NCBI GenBank assembly: GCA_036702975.1
Contig: DATNPX010000056.1
Coordinates: 1 to 64,000 of the forward strand
DNA: 64,000 bases
From: DATNPX01 sp036702975
Lineage (GTDB): Bacteria; Cyanobacteriota; Vampirovibrionia; Obscuribacterales; Obscuribacteraceae
Direction: 5' to 3'
In this document: one piece after another, positions 54,020 through 63,359 of the stretch
How positions within the stretch are numbered: position 1 is the first letter of the stretch
Layout of the letters: each line of letters begins with the position of its first letter
Translations under genes and position numbers: made by a program
Notes under the pieces: generated by a model
The model's input: only the letters and a program-made list of their open reading frames with translations
What the model was told of the DNA's origin: nothing
Databases searched by the model: none

Positions 54020-57000
54020 CTATTCCATATATTGCTCGCGAGCCGATTGCACAGCAGCAAAGGCTTCTTGCAGCGCTTCTCGTATACGGTTGAGCCCGTT
54101 TTCGGAGGCGTCACGTGCCTGTTGCGTGTGTTGCATGCGATGGTTGGCTGCCTCGTTTTGAACTTTTTGGCTCATATGTTCCAGTTTGGAACACGCATCC
54201 TCTAGCGCTACCTGAATCTGAGAGTTGCACTGGCTTTTCACTTTCTGGACGCCTTGTGTTGTGGCGTTGCGCTCATCGGTGAGCTCTGTATCGGTGTCAA
54301 CGTTTGAAGTCTCAGCCAGTCGTTTGCATAGCACCTCGTTCTCCTGAATGCGCGTTTGCGCATCTTGAATGGCGAGTTGAACTTCGCTGGTCAACTTCTC
54401 GGTTTTAGCACTAGCTGTCTTGAAAATCTCTTCAAGACCTGCTTGTTGTCCGCGTCCAACACCGTCCAGGTTGCTGACGCAATCAGCTACTAATGTGTGT
54501 AGCTGTTGTCTGGCTGCGGAGAGACTCGACTCCAAACCTTGCAATTGCAGTGACGATTGTGCCACAGTGTCGCTCATGAACTGCTTGGTCAGCGTGTCTT
54601 TCATATCGAGCAGGCGTCTGGTTCTCTCTCTTAACTGAGGAGCCATAGAACTGATCAGGATCTGGCGAGTGTTTTGCGATGCGCTTAATTCGACAGTTTT
54701 GACTGAGTGCAGAATGGTCTGCTCGAATTCGCTCTTGGTCAGCTTCAACTTTTCGCTGGCTCTATCCCAGGATCCGTCTATCTCTTCGAACATCGAATGA
54801 ACGTTGCGTTCCAGCGAGCGGCCAATTGAGCTGGCTTCATCGTTCATTCTCTCTTTGAACCGCTCAAAACGAGCATTGATTTTCGTTTGGAAGGAATCAC
54901 TTGTCTCTTCGATCCGCCCGCATATTTCGTTCAAAGTCGTACCTATTAAGTCGGTCTTTTCTTTGACGAAATTGGCAAGGAATAGCTCACAATCTTGAGT
55001 CAGTGCGTCAGATTCCTGGCGGAAGTCGTCGCTTGCTTTTCTCAGATCTTCGAGAAGCTTGTTCTTGGTCTCATCTACGGCCTGCTGGTTAGCGGCAAGC
55101 AGCTGTTTGATCGCAGCCCGCCCAGCCGATGCTTTATCGGTTATATTCTGGCGGCCTTCATCAGTACAAGAATCCAGCGATTTGCTTAGCCTGGCTCCGG
55201 TCTCTTGTACTGCTACTTGATTTTGGTTTTCAATTTGAGAGGCGCTGGCAATAAGCTCATCTACTTGCTTGTTGAGACGTTGCTTTATCTCTTCCGCTCT
55301 TGAGCTTATTTTCTTGGCCGCTTTGCCAACTTGCTGCTCGAGCTTGTTCATCAGAGTAACCATCTCGTTCATCACGAGTCTTGGTTCCTGGAATGTAGCT
55401 GGACGGGCGGGCGCCTGTTTCGCCTGAGCCGCTTCTGCTTCGGCTGCTTCTTGAACAGCCAAAGCCTTTGGCAAGCTCGGTAAGTCTGGTGCGGAGGTGA
55501 TTAGGCTGTTGGCGGTTAATGCATCTGCAGGAGTCGACTTCGATGCCGAGTCAGCTTCGGGCACGTCAGTGATTGCCGGTATGTCGGTTTTCGATGTGAC
55601 GAGAAAATTCGTTTCACGTGCAGGTTCCTCTTCCGCGGCTTCGGTCCTCTCCGTCTCTTGCACCTGCGATGGTTGAGCCTTTTCTAGTCCAAGCGTTTTG
55701 AACGGTGAATCTTCGCTTGTGCTCAATGCTGCTTGCATTGCCGCAAATCGACTGCTGACTCCCTGTGACGGCGCCAAACTCTGAATGTTGTCGCCGCTAG
55801 CGAGTCCTGCACCGGTGGCGGTGCTGCTGGGCGCAGGCGTTGCCTGTGCTGCGATTGCTTCTTCTGTGACTGCTTCAACTGGTGCTGTTACTGCTGTCGA
55901 AGGATTCGGCACTTCGTAAGTTCGGTCTGCTTCAACAGCTTCGGCGGCTTCAGGCGCTACCGGTGGTTCGCCGGTTGCGGACTCTGCTTCAATTTCTTGA
56001 GCTTCTCCTTCGACTGCTTCGGGAGGCGATTGTGTGACGGGAACTTCGACTGGCTCTGGCACCACTCCCGGAGAGGATTCAGCTGCTTCTCCCTCATCCT
56101 CAAAATTCATCAGACCAGAAAGCGCTTCTGCAAGATGTTTGTAAGGATCTTCTTCTTTACTGAGTTTAGGCATGTCTTCCGGCAGAGTAACCTGCTCTGG
56201 AGCGAGGCCAGGAGTAAGAGCTGAGGGAGCCTCTTCGGCTTCTGCATGCTCGTCTAACTCGGCAAATACCGGCGGCGGTGCGTTGGTGGCGTCAGTGATA
56301 TCGTAGATGGTGTCTTCTGTCTCTTCCATCTCGGCGGCTGGTACTTCAAATGAGGCTGGTACCTCTACCGCTTTGACTGATTCTGGCTTAGAGGCATCGA
56401 GTCCAGCCTTTCTCTTGACCTGGTCCCGCATATTCGGTGTCATTTTGATCTTGCCGGTTTCGCGTAGCAGATCCGGATCGGCGGGCAAATTGAAATCCGG
56501 AGGCATCTCGAATGCCTGCAGGTTAGTTGCAGATGCCGACGGCTTCTTGCCACCAGGACCAGGCGTGACGGTTGGAGGTTTCAAATTCGAACTGGTTGCA
56601 TAAGGCGAAGACTTTCGTTTGTCGAGCGATTCGATCCATGAAGGTGCCGCGTTGCCTTCGGCGACCTCACTCGAGATCTCGCCAGCTGCAGCAGGTTCGT
56701 CTGCTTGAGTAGCGGGTTGCGTTGCCGGCTGAACAGAAGGCTGCTCCACCACCGGTGGTGCGTCACCGTGGGCTACAATAATCGGTGTTTGACTGCCGGT
56801 TTGAACAATCGCGTTGGCCGCACCAGGAGGCGGTGTAGGTATGCGGAAGTGTGCCGCAAGCTCAGGGTCCATCGGCTGTAAGTTAGTGGCTGACGCGTTT
56901 GGCGACTGCGGCGGCGTCGTCCGCGAGAGCAGCTCTTGCGACAATTTCGGTAAATTGGTCGCCGATGCATTCGGACTTTGGCCGGGAGCCGTGGATGCAT

Positions 57001-58915
57001 TTTGATTCATGGCCGCCATATTGGTCATCGAGCTCGACGGCGAGCCCTTGGCCAATTGTTGGTAGAGACGGTTGAACAGATTTGCGTCTTTTTTGGCGAG
57101 GTGCCCTGCATCGGCGGAAGGTTCATCTGGTTGTGCTTCCGTACTCGCTGATGCCTCTGCGGCATCGGCTTCTGCTTGCGGTCCTTGAGCCCATGGCATG
57201 TTCCAAGCTCCAGTACCGGGTGTAGTGGCGCCCGGAGCTGCAGCGGCAGACCATGAACCGGAGTCAGCCTGTGATCTGGGTTGTTCCAAATCAGGTTGTT
57301 GGGGGAGGTTCGCCAACGATGGACTCCGCCCCCAATCGCCGCCACCACCCGGAGCCGGCATCGGCGCCGGCGGTGTGCCCCAGTCGCCTCCAGTCTCCTG
57401 AATCGGCGCCGGTCGAGCCCAGTCGCTACTACCGGCATCGGCCGGGGGCACACCCCAATCTCCGCCTTTAGCGGGTGGGTTCCAGATTTGAGCTGCTTTC
57501 GGCTCGACTGGCGGTGGCGTGCTCCAGTCGCTAGCTGCCGGTGTCTGCGGTGTCGACCAGCCAGGTTGGGCTGGCGCTGGCGATCCAGGCTTAGCAGCCG
57601 CCGGAGCCGCTGCTGTTCCCGGACTTGGCCAGCTCTGTCCACCTGTAGGAGGAATTGGTGCTGGCGATGGCGATGATGCTGAAGCTGAAGCTGAAGCTGA
57701 TGCTGGTGCCGGTGCCGGTGCCGGTGCCGGGGCTGGTGCCGGTTGTCCCCAGCTGCTGTCAGCTGCACCGCCCCAGCTTGGATCTGTTGGTGCTGGAGCC
57801 CATTCTGATGGCTGATTGGCGGGGGCGCCCCAATCCGCTGATGGTGTTGCACTTGGTGCCGCCCAGCCACTGTCCTGTGACGGTGCCGACCAGCTCGGAT
57901 TTTGCGCTTGTGCTTCCTGACTGAAGTGCTCCTCAAACTCAGTCTTGTGTGCAATCTCTTCCTGGAAGTTTGTTGGAGGCGTAAATGTCGGGGTCTGGTT
58001 TGGTGAAAAACTAAAATCAGGTACGTTGGCTGCTGGTGGCTGCCAGGCTTGCGACGTGTCAGGCGAGTCGGTTACTTGAAATGAATTCTGAGCGTTTGCG
58101 AGAAGATTTTCTGAACCAGGGGGAACTTTCACCTCACCTGGAGGTAGTGGATCTTGCCATACCGAGCCAGCGGCCGCCTGGGCTGGAGCCGCTGCTTGTG
58201 GTCTTTGTGGAGCTGCAGCTTGTGTCGCTTGTGGCGCAGCTCCAGGAGCGTCGCTCGACAACATTGGAACGAAAGCAGATTTCACTTGGGCTTTGTTTTT
58301 GTCTTCGGTTCTGCCTTCTGGTGAGAAGAGCAAAAGACATACGTAGCCGATATCAATATTTTGTTTGCCGATGCCCGTAAGAGTCAGTTTGACGCCCAGA
58401 GCATTGAGAAGCGCCATCGCTGGCTCTTGTGGACCAGTGACGTCCAGCTGTAAGCTGCGTCTCGAGCCGCCCTGAGCATAGACGGCGCCCAATTGTTCGA
58501 TCTCTTCTCGTTGCGCTTGATCTAGTGGTTTGATCGGTTTTGCCGCGACGAAAGGAAACTCTTTTTCATCGAGAATGGCTTTCTTAGCCTTCTCGAACAT
58601 CAGCACCTCTAAGAATCGCAACTCATAGGCACTGGCTGTGATGTTTACGACGAGCGGGCGGTCGCCGTCTTCGCCTACAACTATACATAGATCGCGAACC
58701 TTGAAACTGTCCACAGCTTCGTCGCGACGTCCGACTGCTAGTCCGGGTGCTGACGCCACTTTCTCAAGACAGAAGATGATCATGCCAGGGATAAAGCCGG
58801 AACTCTGGACTTTTGCCCACTCTTCAGCAGTCTCCGTAGACCTGTTGTCGTAACCACGCAAATATGGTTGGAGGTCCGCCGCCTTTATGTGATTTTTACT
58901 CAGCATCGAGCTCAT
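54020..58915 (-). CDS. Giant 1631-residue repeat and coiled-coil protein
   Basis: Residues 1-205 form a folded-looking N-terminal domain (PGMIIFCLEKVASAPGLAVG...LVVNITASAYELRFLEVLMFEK) of no known family. Residues 205-620 are Ala/Pro/Gln-rich with about 17 Trp in W-x-x-P settings (DWGAP, SWGQP, DWGTPP) and an alternating Pro/Ala then Ser/Ala tract (392-415). Residues 620-800 contain five related motifs like SPNASATNL. Residues 800-1170 are acidic and Glu/Pro/Ala-rich. Residues about 1170-1631 are a long coiled coil with apolipoprotein-like heptads. There is no signal peptide or membrane helix. It follows two coiled-coil genes by 24 bases and likely works with them as a cytoplasmic filament or scaffold (inference). 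Confidence 0.85.
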   Translation of the reverse strand: MSSMLSKNHIKAADLQPYLRGYDNRSTETAEEWAKVQSSGFIPGMIIFCLEKVASAPGLAVGRRDEAVDSFKVRDLCIVVGEDGDRPLVVNITASAYELRFLEVLMFEKAKKAILDEKEFPFVAAKPIKPLDQAQREEIEQLGAVYAQGGSRRSLQLDVTGPQEPAMALLNALGVKLTLTGIGKQNIDIGYVCLLLFSPEGRTEDKNKAQVKSAFVPMLSSDAPGAAPQATQAAAPQRPQAAAPAQAAAGSVWQDPLPPGEVKVPPGSENLLANAQNSFQVTDSPDTSQAWQPPAANVPDFSFSPNQTPTFTPPTNFQEEIAHKTEFEEHFSQEAQAQNPSWSAPSQDSGWAAPSATPSADWGAPANQPSEWAPAPTDPSWGGAADSSWGQPAPAPAPAPAPAPASASASASASSPSPAPIPPTGGQSWPSPGTAAAPAAAKPGSPAPAQPGWSTPQTPAASDWSTPPPVEPKAAQIWNPPAKGGDWGVPPADAGSSDWARPAPIQETGGDWGTPPAPMPAPGGGGDWGRSPSLANLPQQPDLEQPRSQADSGSWSAAAAPGATTPGTGAWNMPWAQGPQAEADAAEASASTEAQPDEPSADAGHLAKKDANLFNRLYQQLAKGSPSSSMTNMAAMNQNASTAPGQSPNASATNLPKLSQELLSRTTPPQSPNASATNLQPMDPELAAHFRIPTPPPGAANAIVQTGSQTPIIVAHGDAPPVVEQPSVQPATQPATQADEPAAAGEISSEVAEGNAAPSWIESLDKRKSSPYATSSNLKPPTVTPGPGGKKPSASATNLQAFEMPPDFNLPADPDLLRETGKIKMTPNMRDQVKRKAGLDASKPESVKAVEVPASFEVPAAEMEETEDTIYDITDATNAPPPVFAELDEHAEAEEAPSALTPGLAPEQVTLPEDMPKLSKEEDPYKHLAEALSGLMNFEDEGEAAESSPGVVPEPVEVPVTQSPPEAVEGEAQEIEAESATGEPPVAPEAAEAVEADRTYEVPNPSTAVTAPVEAVTEEAIAAQATPAPSSTATGAGLASGDNIQSLAPSQGVSSRFAAMQAALSTSEDSPFKTLGLEKAQPSQVQETERTEAAEEEPARETNFLVTSKTDIPAITDVPEADSASKSTPADALTANSLITSAPDLPSLPKALAVQEAAEAEAAQAKQAPARPATFQEPRLVMNEMVTLMNKLEQQVGKAAKKISSRAEEIKQRLNKQVDELIASASQIENQNQVAVQETGARLSKSLDSCTDEGRQNITDKASAGRAAIKQLLAANQQAVDETKNKLLEDLRKASDDFRQESDALTQDCELFLANFVKEKTDLIGTTLNEICGRIEETSDSFQTKINARFERFKERMNDEASSIGRSLERNVHSMFEEIDGSWDRASEKLKLTKSEFEQTILHSVKTVELSASQNTRQILISSMAPQLRERTRRLLDMKDTLTKQFMSDTVAQSSLQLQGLESSLSAARQQLHTLVADCVSNLDGVGRGQQAGLEEIFKTASAKTEKLTSEVQLAIQDAQTRIQENEVLCKRLAETSNVDTDTELTDERNATTQGVQKVKSQCNSQIQVALEDACSKLEHMSQKVQNEAANHRMQHTQQARDASENGLNRIREALQEAFAAVQSAREQYME
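57678..57743. repeat. Hexanucleotide tandem tract in the giant gene
   Basis: Four near-perfect GCTGAA-type units are followed by five GGTGCC-type units on the plus strand. In the protein they encode the alternating Pro/Ala then Ser/Ala run around residues 392-415. Such a tract can change length by replication slippage while keeping the frame. Confidence 0.8.
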
Positions 58916-58939
58916 GATTCTTGCCTGCGATTCTATAAA

Positions 58940-60310
58940 TTAATCTGGTTTCTTAGCTTTCTTTGCACCATCGGCGCCACCAGCACCGGCAGCAGATACA
59001 ATTTCGTGCAAAGCTTTTTCTTTCTGCTCGGCAATTAGTTCAAGGAACCTGGTCACCTCATTTTCAATCTCCTGTCGCACGTCATTGCTTGCGTTGTCTA
59101 ATTCGCTCATGCAGCGTTTGTGTGAAGCTTCGATCTCTACAGCTGCTTCATTTTCAGCTTGCTGTATCTTTTCCACGCCGTCTTTCATCAGTGCCGTCAG
59201 CCGCTTTTCAAACCCCCGACGAATGTCTGCCAGCTCGTTTTTGAGACCGCCAAAAATCTGTGCTTTCTCTTCTTCCAACGAACTTTTCAATTCGAACGAT
59301 GTGCCAGTACGCTCGCTCAATTTAGACTGGAACTGGGCCATCATCGTATCTACTTTTTCATTGAGGTCTGTGACTTTCTTCGTCAAAGCGTCTCGGACTT
59401 CACCTGAAGATGTAAGAAGAGACTTGCTCAATTCGCGAGTACGGCTCGTCAGTTGACCCGTGGTGGCATCGTGCACGGCGCTCAAGTCTTGCGCTAGATC
59501 GTTTAGGGCACTGTCTAGCCTGGCTGTATGCTCGCCGGTCTCTTTCCTGTAGAACTCTTGAATCTCATTTTCTGTCAGCGAAGCATGTTCACCGATCTTC
59601 TCCAAGAGTCCCTTAGTCTCGGCATAAAAATGTGATTCAGCCTGCTGCGCCTGTCCTTCCAACGATTTGAATTGAGCCTGGAATTGCTCGGTCAGCTTCT
59701 GCATCAAGGCTGAGAAATGAGTGTCAATGCTGTTGGCTTTAGCCATGAAAGCCTTGAATAGAGAAGTGTTGTACTGCTTCTCTTCACCGCGTGATTCCCA
59801 CAACGAGTGGTCGAGCTTCTGTTGCAAGGTGTTCATTACAAGCGTGCCGTGATTTCTCAATCTCTTGGTGACGATAAATTCTTGCTGGCCGAGGTCGATA
59901 TTGCTGTTTTCAATCAGTCCTTCGAACTGATCTGCCAGGTTCTGTTTGAGATTTGTCAAACCGTGAGCGTGCGTGGTCTGCAGCGTAGCGATCTGTTTGC
60001 GCATACGCTCGGCTAGATTTTCCAAGTCGGCTTTTAACTGAACTGTGTGTTCTTCCGTCTCTTTCAACTCTGCATCGAGAGTCTTTTGCAGGCGTTCTAC
60101 GCACTCTTCATGAAATATCTTCAGTTCCGTATGAAGTTGAGAGCTGCGCTCTTCAATTTTTGCCTGCGCGCTGTTTTCGCCTTCTGCCTGAGTCGGCGCT
60201 ATCTCTGAGCTGGTCTTGCTCAGGTTTTGGCTGACAGCCGCCTCCATCTGCGTGAGCTGCGCGGAGCCGCCATCATAAATCTCTTGAAGCTTTTTGCCCG
60301 ATACTGACAT
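58940..60310 (-). CDS. Coiled-coil protein of the trio (456 residues)
   Basis: Almost the whole chain is predicted helical coiled coil by its heptad pattern and charge (for example HTVQLKADLENLAERMRKQIATLQ and KVDTMMAQFQSKLSERTGTS). A Gly/Ala/Lys tail (GGADGAKKAKK) ends it. No signal, membrane segment or enzyme motif is seen. Ribosome site AAGGAGA precedes the ATG. It starts 20 bases after the preceding coiled-coil gene's stop and ends 24 bases before the giant gene's start, so it is the middle gene of an operon. The two smaller proteins look like paralogs in style and may form mixed rods. Confidence 0.85.
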   Translation of the reverse strand: MSVSGKKLQEIYDGGSAQLTQMEAAVSQNLSKTSSEIAPTQAEGENSAQAKIEERSSQLHTELKIFHEECVERLQKTLDAELKETEEHTVQLKADLENLAERMRKQIATLQTTHAHGLTNLKQNLADQFEGLIENSNIDLGQQEFIVTKRLRNHGTLVMNTLQQKLDHSLWESRGEEKQYNTSLFKAFMAKANSIDTHFSALMQKLTEQFQAQFKSLEGQAQQAESHFYAETKGLLEKIGEHASLTENEIQEFYRKETGEHTARLDSALNDLAQDLSAVHDATTGQLTSRTRELSKSLLTSSGEVRDALTKKVTDLNEKVDTMMAQFQSKLSERTGTSFELKSSLEEEKAQIFGGLKNELADIRRGFEKRLTALMKDGVEKIQQAENEAAVEIEASHKRCMSELDNASNDVRQEIENEVTRFLELIAEQKEKALHEIVSAAGAGGADGAKKAKKPD

Positions 60311-60330
60311 TTTGTCTCCTTGCTCCAGTC

Positions 60331-61734
60331 CTAATCGGTGCCGAACGAAAGGCGAGCATCTCGGTAGGCCATCACGGCGAGTGCCGCGGCTCTTCCTGCT
60401 TCTTCTACCTGAGGTAATTCTAACCTCAGTTCAGTCACTTCTGTTGTGAAGCCGCGAATCACGCGGTCTAATTCGCCTTTCAAAATCTTGTTTTGTTTGT
60501 CGAGCGATTCGACTGCTGCTGTTTTTATGCTCTCGATGCGCTCATTCGTACTGCCTGAGTAGCGAGTGTATTCCGCTTCGATTTGATCGACTTGCCTCTG
60601 CAGCGCTTTGGCTATCTCTTTTGCTCTGGCTTGCAGTCTGGCATGCATCAGCTCTTTCAACTCTTGTGCATTTTGCGAGGAGGCTTGTGGTAACTTTGCC
60701 TCTTCCGCAAGTGCTGTTTCAAACTTGGATATCAAACGCTCTAAGCGGTCATGATAGCGTTTTTCAAGACGTTTGAGCGAGCTGGAAAAGAGCTTGTGAC
60801 TGGCGACAAGTTTGGTGACAGCATTCTGCGAGATCTGATTGATCTCGTCTTTTACTTCACCCACTTTATGGTCGAGCCGCGTGGAATGCATCTTTTCAGA
60901 AGTGCGAGATTCAGCTGTGAGGTTCTCTCGTAAGCTGTCATTGATCTCATTGCAATCAGTCTTCCACTCTTCCAGTGTTGTAACCAACCGGTCTTTACCG
61001 GCATTATTGGCGGCTTCGAGGCTCTTCAAGCCGTTCGCCGAAGTGGTTTCGATGTCGCCGATTGTCGAAGTGACTACTTCGCTCAATTGGGTAAGCACCG
61101 ATTCGATTTTTTGCTCCATCTCGACATTGTGTTGCGAGAGGGTTCTTTCAATAGAAGCTTTAGCGGAAGCGATGACATCGGAGACGTCTTTGTCAAGCGC
61201 TTGCACTTTGTCGGTCAGTACTTTTTCTTTGCTCTGCTCCTCGTTTTCAATTCTGCCTTGACCTTGCGTAGTCAGATTCTTGATAGTGGTGGCGTTTGTT
61301 TCGGAAAAGGGATTGAATCTCGATTCAGACACATCGGCCGCTGCGCGCAGTTGCACGATTTGCTGCTCGACGAGCTTGACGATTGCGTCAGCTGCTTCTT
61401 CAGCGCGCTGAATCACCTGCTGTCTAACTTCTCTGGCTGCAGATGTCAGCGTAATCGTTTCGGTGCGCTCGAAATCTGCCAGGCGTTCTAACAATTCTTC
61501 ACGATGAGTGACCAGATCATCAACGTGCGAGTCGATGATGTTTTGTGATTGCTCCACGAGCTTTTGGAGTTGAACCCGCAGGGTCCTCTCCAGAGTTGTA
61601 TTGAAGGCAGTCAGGCTCTCGATTGACGTCTTCACCATCTTGTCGAGTTCGATGCTGGCGTTTTCCAACGCCTCATTCATTAAATCCTGCGCTGAACCAA
61701 AGTGCTCTGGGGTCGGAGTGTTTTGTGGTCCCAT
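60331..61734 (-). CDS. Coiled-coil protein of the trio (467 residues)
   Basis: A long coiled-coil protein (LNEALENASIELDKMVKTS near the start, then repeated heptads such as RLADFERTETITLTSAAREVRQQV). It starts at ATG 61734 with AAAAGGA upstream. It has no leader or membrane helix. Sequences resemble methyl-accepting-protein or apolipoprotein-type rods but lack the conserved signalling tip, so chemoreceptor function is unlikely. It is the first gene of the three-gene cluster and follows the lpd gene by 158 bases, so it might be cotranscribed or have its own promoter in that gap. Confidence 0.85.
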   Translation of the reverse strand: MGPQNTPTPEHFGSAQDLMNEALENASIELDKMVKTSIESLTAFNTTLERTLRVQLQKLVEQSQNIIDSHVDDLVTHREELLERLADFERTETITLTSAAREVRQQVIQRAEEAADAIVKLVEQQIVQLRAAADVSESRFNPFSETNATTIKNLTTQGQGRIENEEQSKEKVLTDKVQALDKDVSDVIASAKASIERTLSQHNVEMEQKIESVLTQLSEVVTSTIGDIETTSANGLKSLEAANNAGKDRLVTTLEEWKTDCNEINDSLRENLTAESRTSEKMHSTRLDHKVGEVKDEINQISQNAVTKLVASHKLFSSSLKRLEKRYHDRLERLISKFETALAEEAKLPQASSQNAQELKELMHARLQARAKEIAKALQRQVDQIEAEYTRYSGSTNERIESIKTAAVESLDKQNKILKGELDRVIRGFTTEVTELRLELPQVEEAGRAAALAVMAYRDARLSFGTD

Positions 61735-61892
61735 CTGTGGTCCTTTTTATGCTCCCTTTTGCCTGCCAAAAGGCAATGATAAACCTATCTAAGGCCTGAA
61801 GCTTCTATGCCCTGTTTGATTCGCGCTTAAGCAACCTGGTGTTGACAGGTGGCTGATAATGGAGCGCCTTGTGAGCTTTTGCCGTCTCTATT

Positions 61893-63356
61893 TTAGACGT
61901 TACTGGCTTGCTTCTCGACAGGTTTCGATTTTTGCCTGTGCAATCTGGCCAATGCAGCAGTTGCTGCTTCCATAACAGTTTCCGATAATGTCGGATGCGG
62001 ATGAATAGCTACGACCAGGTCTTCAAGCACAGCCCCCATCTCGACCGCCACTACAGCCTCAGCGATCAGTTCGCCGGCGCGTGGACCAACCATGCCCACT
62101 CCAAGCACTCTGGTTGTTTCAGGGTCATAAATAATCTTGGTCTGTCCCACAGGCTCTGCCAAAGTCATTGCTCTGCCTGAGGCTGACCATGGGAACTTGG
62201 CTGCTGCCACTTGTTTACCTTGCGCTTTTGCTTCATTCTCGGTCAATCCGCACCAGGCGATCTCAGGCTCGGTGAAAACAACGGCAGGAATAGCGCGATT
62301 GTCGAATGTGGAAGGCAGACCTGCCAGAACTTCGGCTGCCACCATTCCTTGCCTCATGGCTCTGTGAGCCAACATCGGCTGTCCCGATACGTCTCCTATT
62401 GCCAGGATTCGCTTATCAGCGGTTCGGCATTGTTGGTCGATCTGAACGAAACCGAATTTATCGATCTCTACAGTTGTGTTTTCGAGACCGAGATTTTCGC
62501 TGTTCGGTTTGCGTCCGATGGCCACTAAAACACGGTCGAAGGTTTGTGTGGCGGGAACGCCTTCACCTTCCATGGTGGCAACTACTCCCGAACCGTTATC
62601 TTCTAGTGACACCAGTTTGGCATTCAGATATATGGCTTTGAAAGCCGAGGAAAGATGCTGTGCCAGGGGCTTTACCAGATCACGGTCGACACCGGGAAGC
62701 AACCCGTCTGTCATTTCGATGACCGATACTTCTGCACCGAGAGCGGCATAGACCGTTCCCATTTCCAGACCGATATAGCCACCGCCTACGACCAGCAGTG
62801 ATGTTGGAATATTTTCGATGTTCAAAATCCCTGTAGAATCAACGATACGCGGGCTCTGCAGATCTTTTTCACTCTTGTAAAGCTTCGGCAGTTTAAGCGG
62901 ACTCGAACCACTAGCGAGAATGGCGTGTTTGAATTTGATGCGCATTGCACTCTCGCCGTCGCGGTCAACACGCAGGTTTTTGGAGTCTTGGAAAAGAGCA
63001 CGGCCTACGAGAATCTCGACTCCCGCACTCTTGCACATACCGACGATGCCCTGAGCGAGTTTGTCGGTGACGCTTACTTTCCAGCTACGAAGCTCATCTA
63101 CATTGATTTCTGGTTTTGCGAATTTGAGACCGAATTTGGCCGCTGTCTTGCTCGTGTTGATTACTTCCGCAGCGTGCAGCAAAGCTTTCGACGGAATACA
63201 ACCCTCATGCAAACAGACGCCGCCCGGTTTGGGCTTCGCGTCAACGAGGAGAGTTTTGATACCAAGTTCTGCGGCTCTCAGGGCAGCGGTGTAGCCACCG
63301 GGACCTGCACCAACCACGACGAGATCGACTTCCTGGACCATTTCTCCTACGACCAT
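61893..63356 (-). CDS. lpdA: Dihydrolipoyl dehydrogenase (E3)
   Basis: A 487-residue FAD flavoprotein that reoxidises dihydrolipoamide in 2-oxoacid dehydrogenase complexes. FAD-binding GAGPGGYTAA, the redox disulfide C48/C53 in GGVCLHEGCIPSK, NAD-binding GGGYIGLEMG and the C-terminal HPHPTLSE (active-site His-Glu pair) are all present. The motif has L-H-E where many have L-N-V. GGAGG lies eight bases before the ATG, three bases after the E2 stop, so it is coupled to E2. The C-terminal tail is slightly longer than average. Confidence 0.97.
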   Translation of the reverse strand: MVVGEMVQEVDLVVVGAGPGGYTAALRAAELGIKTLLVDAKPKPGGVCLHEGCIPSKALLHAAEVINTSKTAAKFGLKFAKPEINVDELRSWKVSVTDKLAQGIVGMCKSAGVEILVGRALFQDSKNLRVDRDGESAMRIKFKHAILASGSSPLKLPKLYKSEKDLQSPRIVDSTGILNIENIPTSLLVVGGGYIGLEMGTVYAALGAEVSVIEMTDGLLPGVDRDLVKPLAQHLSSAFKAIYLNAKLVSLEDNGSGVVATMEGEGVPATQTFDRVLVAIGRKPNSENLGLENTTVEIDKFGFVQIDQQCRTADKRILAIGDVSGQPMLAHRAMRQGMVAAEVLAGLPSTFDNRAIPAVVFTEPEIAWCGLTENEAKAQGKQVAAAKFPWSASGRAMTLAEPVGQTKIIYDPETTRVLGVGMVGPRAGELIAEAVVAVEMGAVLEDLVVAIHPHPTLSETVMEAATAALARLHRQKSKPVEKQASNV

Positions 63357-63359
63357 TAT

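Noticed and set aside
57025..57954. A 309-codon open frame on the minus strand rich in His, Arg and Gln
   Set aside because: It is a shadow frame inside the giant coiled-coil gene, caused by the low-complexity Pro/Ala/Trp coding; there is no ribosome site or family similarity.
60331..61734. Chemoreceptor (MCP) identity for the coiled-coil proteins
   Set aside because: Heptads resemble MCP rods, but the conserved signalling hairpin tip and membrane helices are absent.
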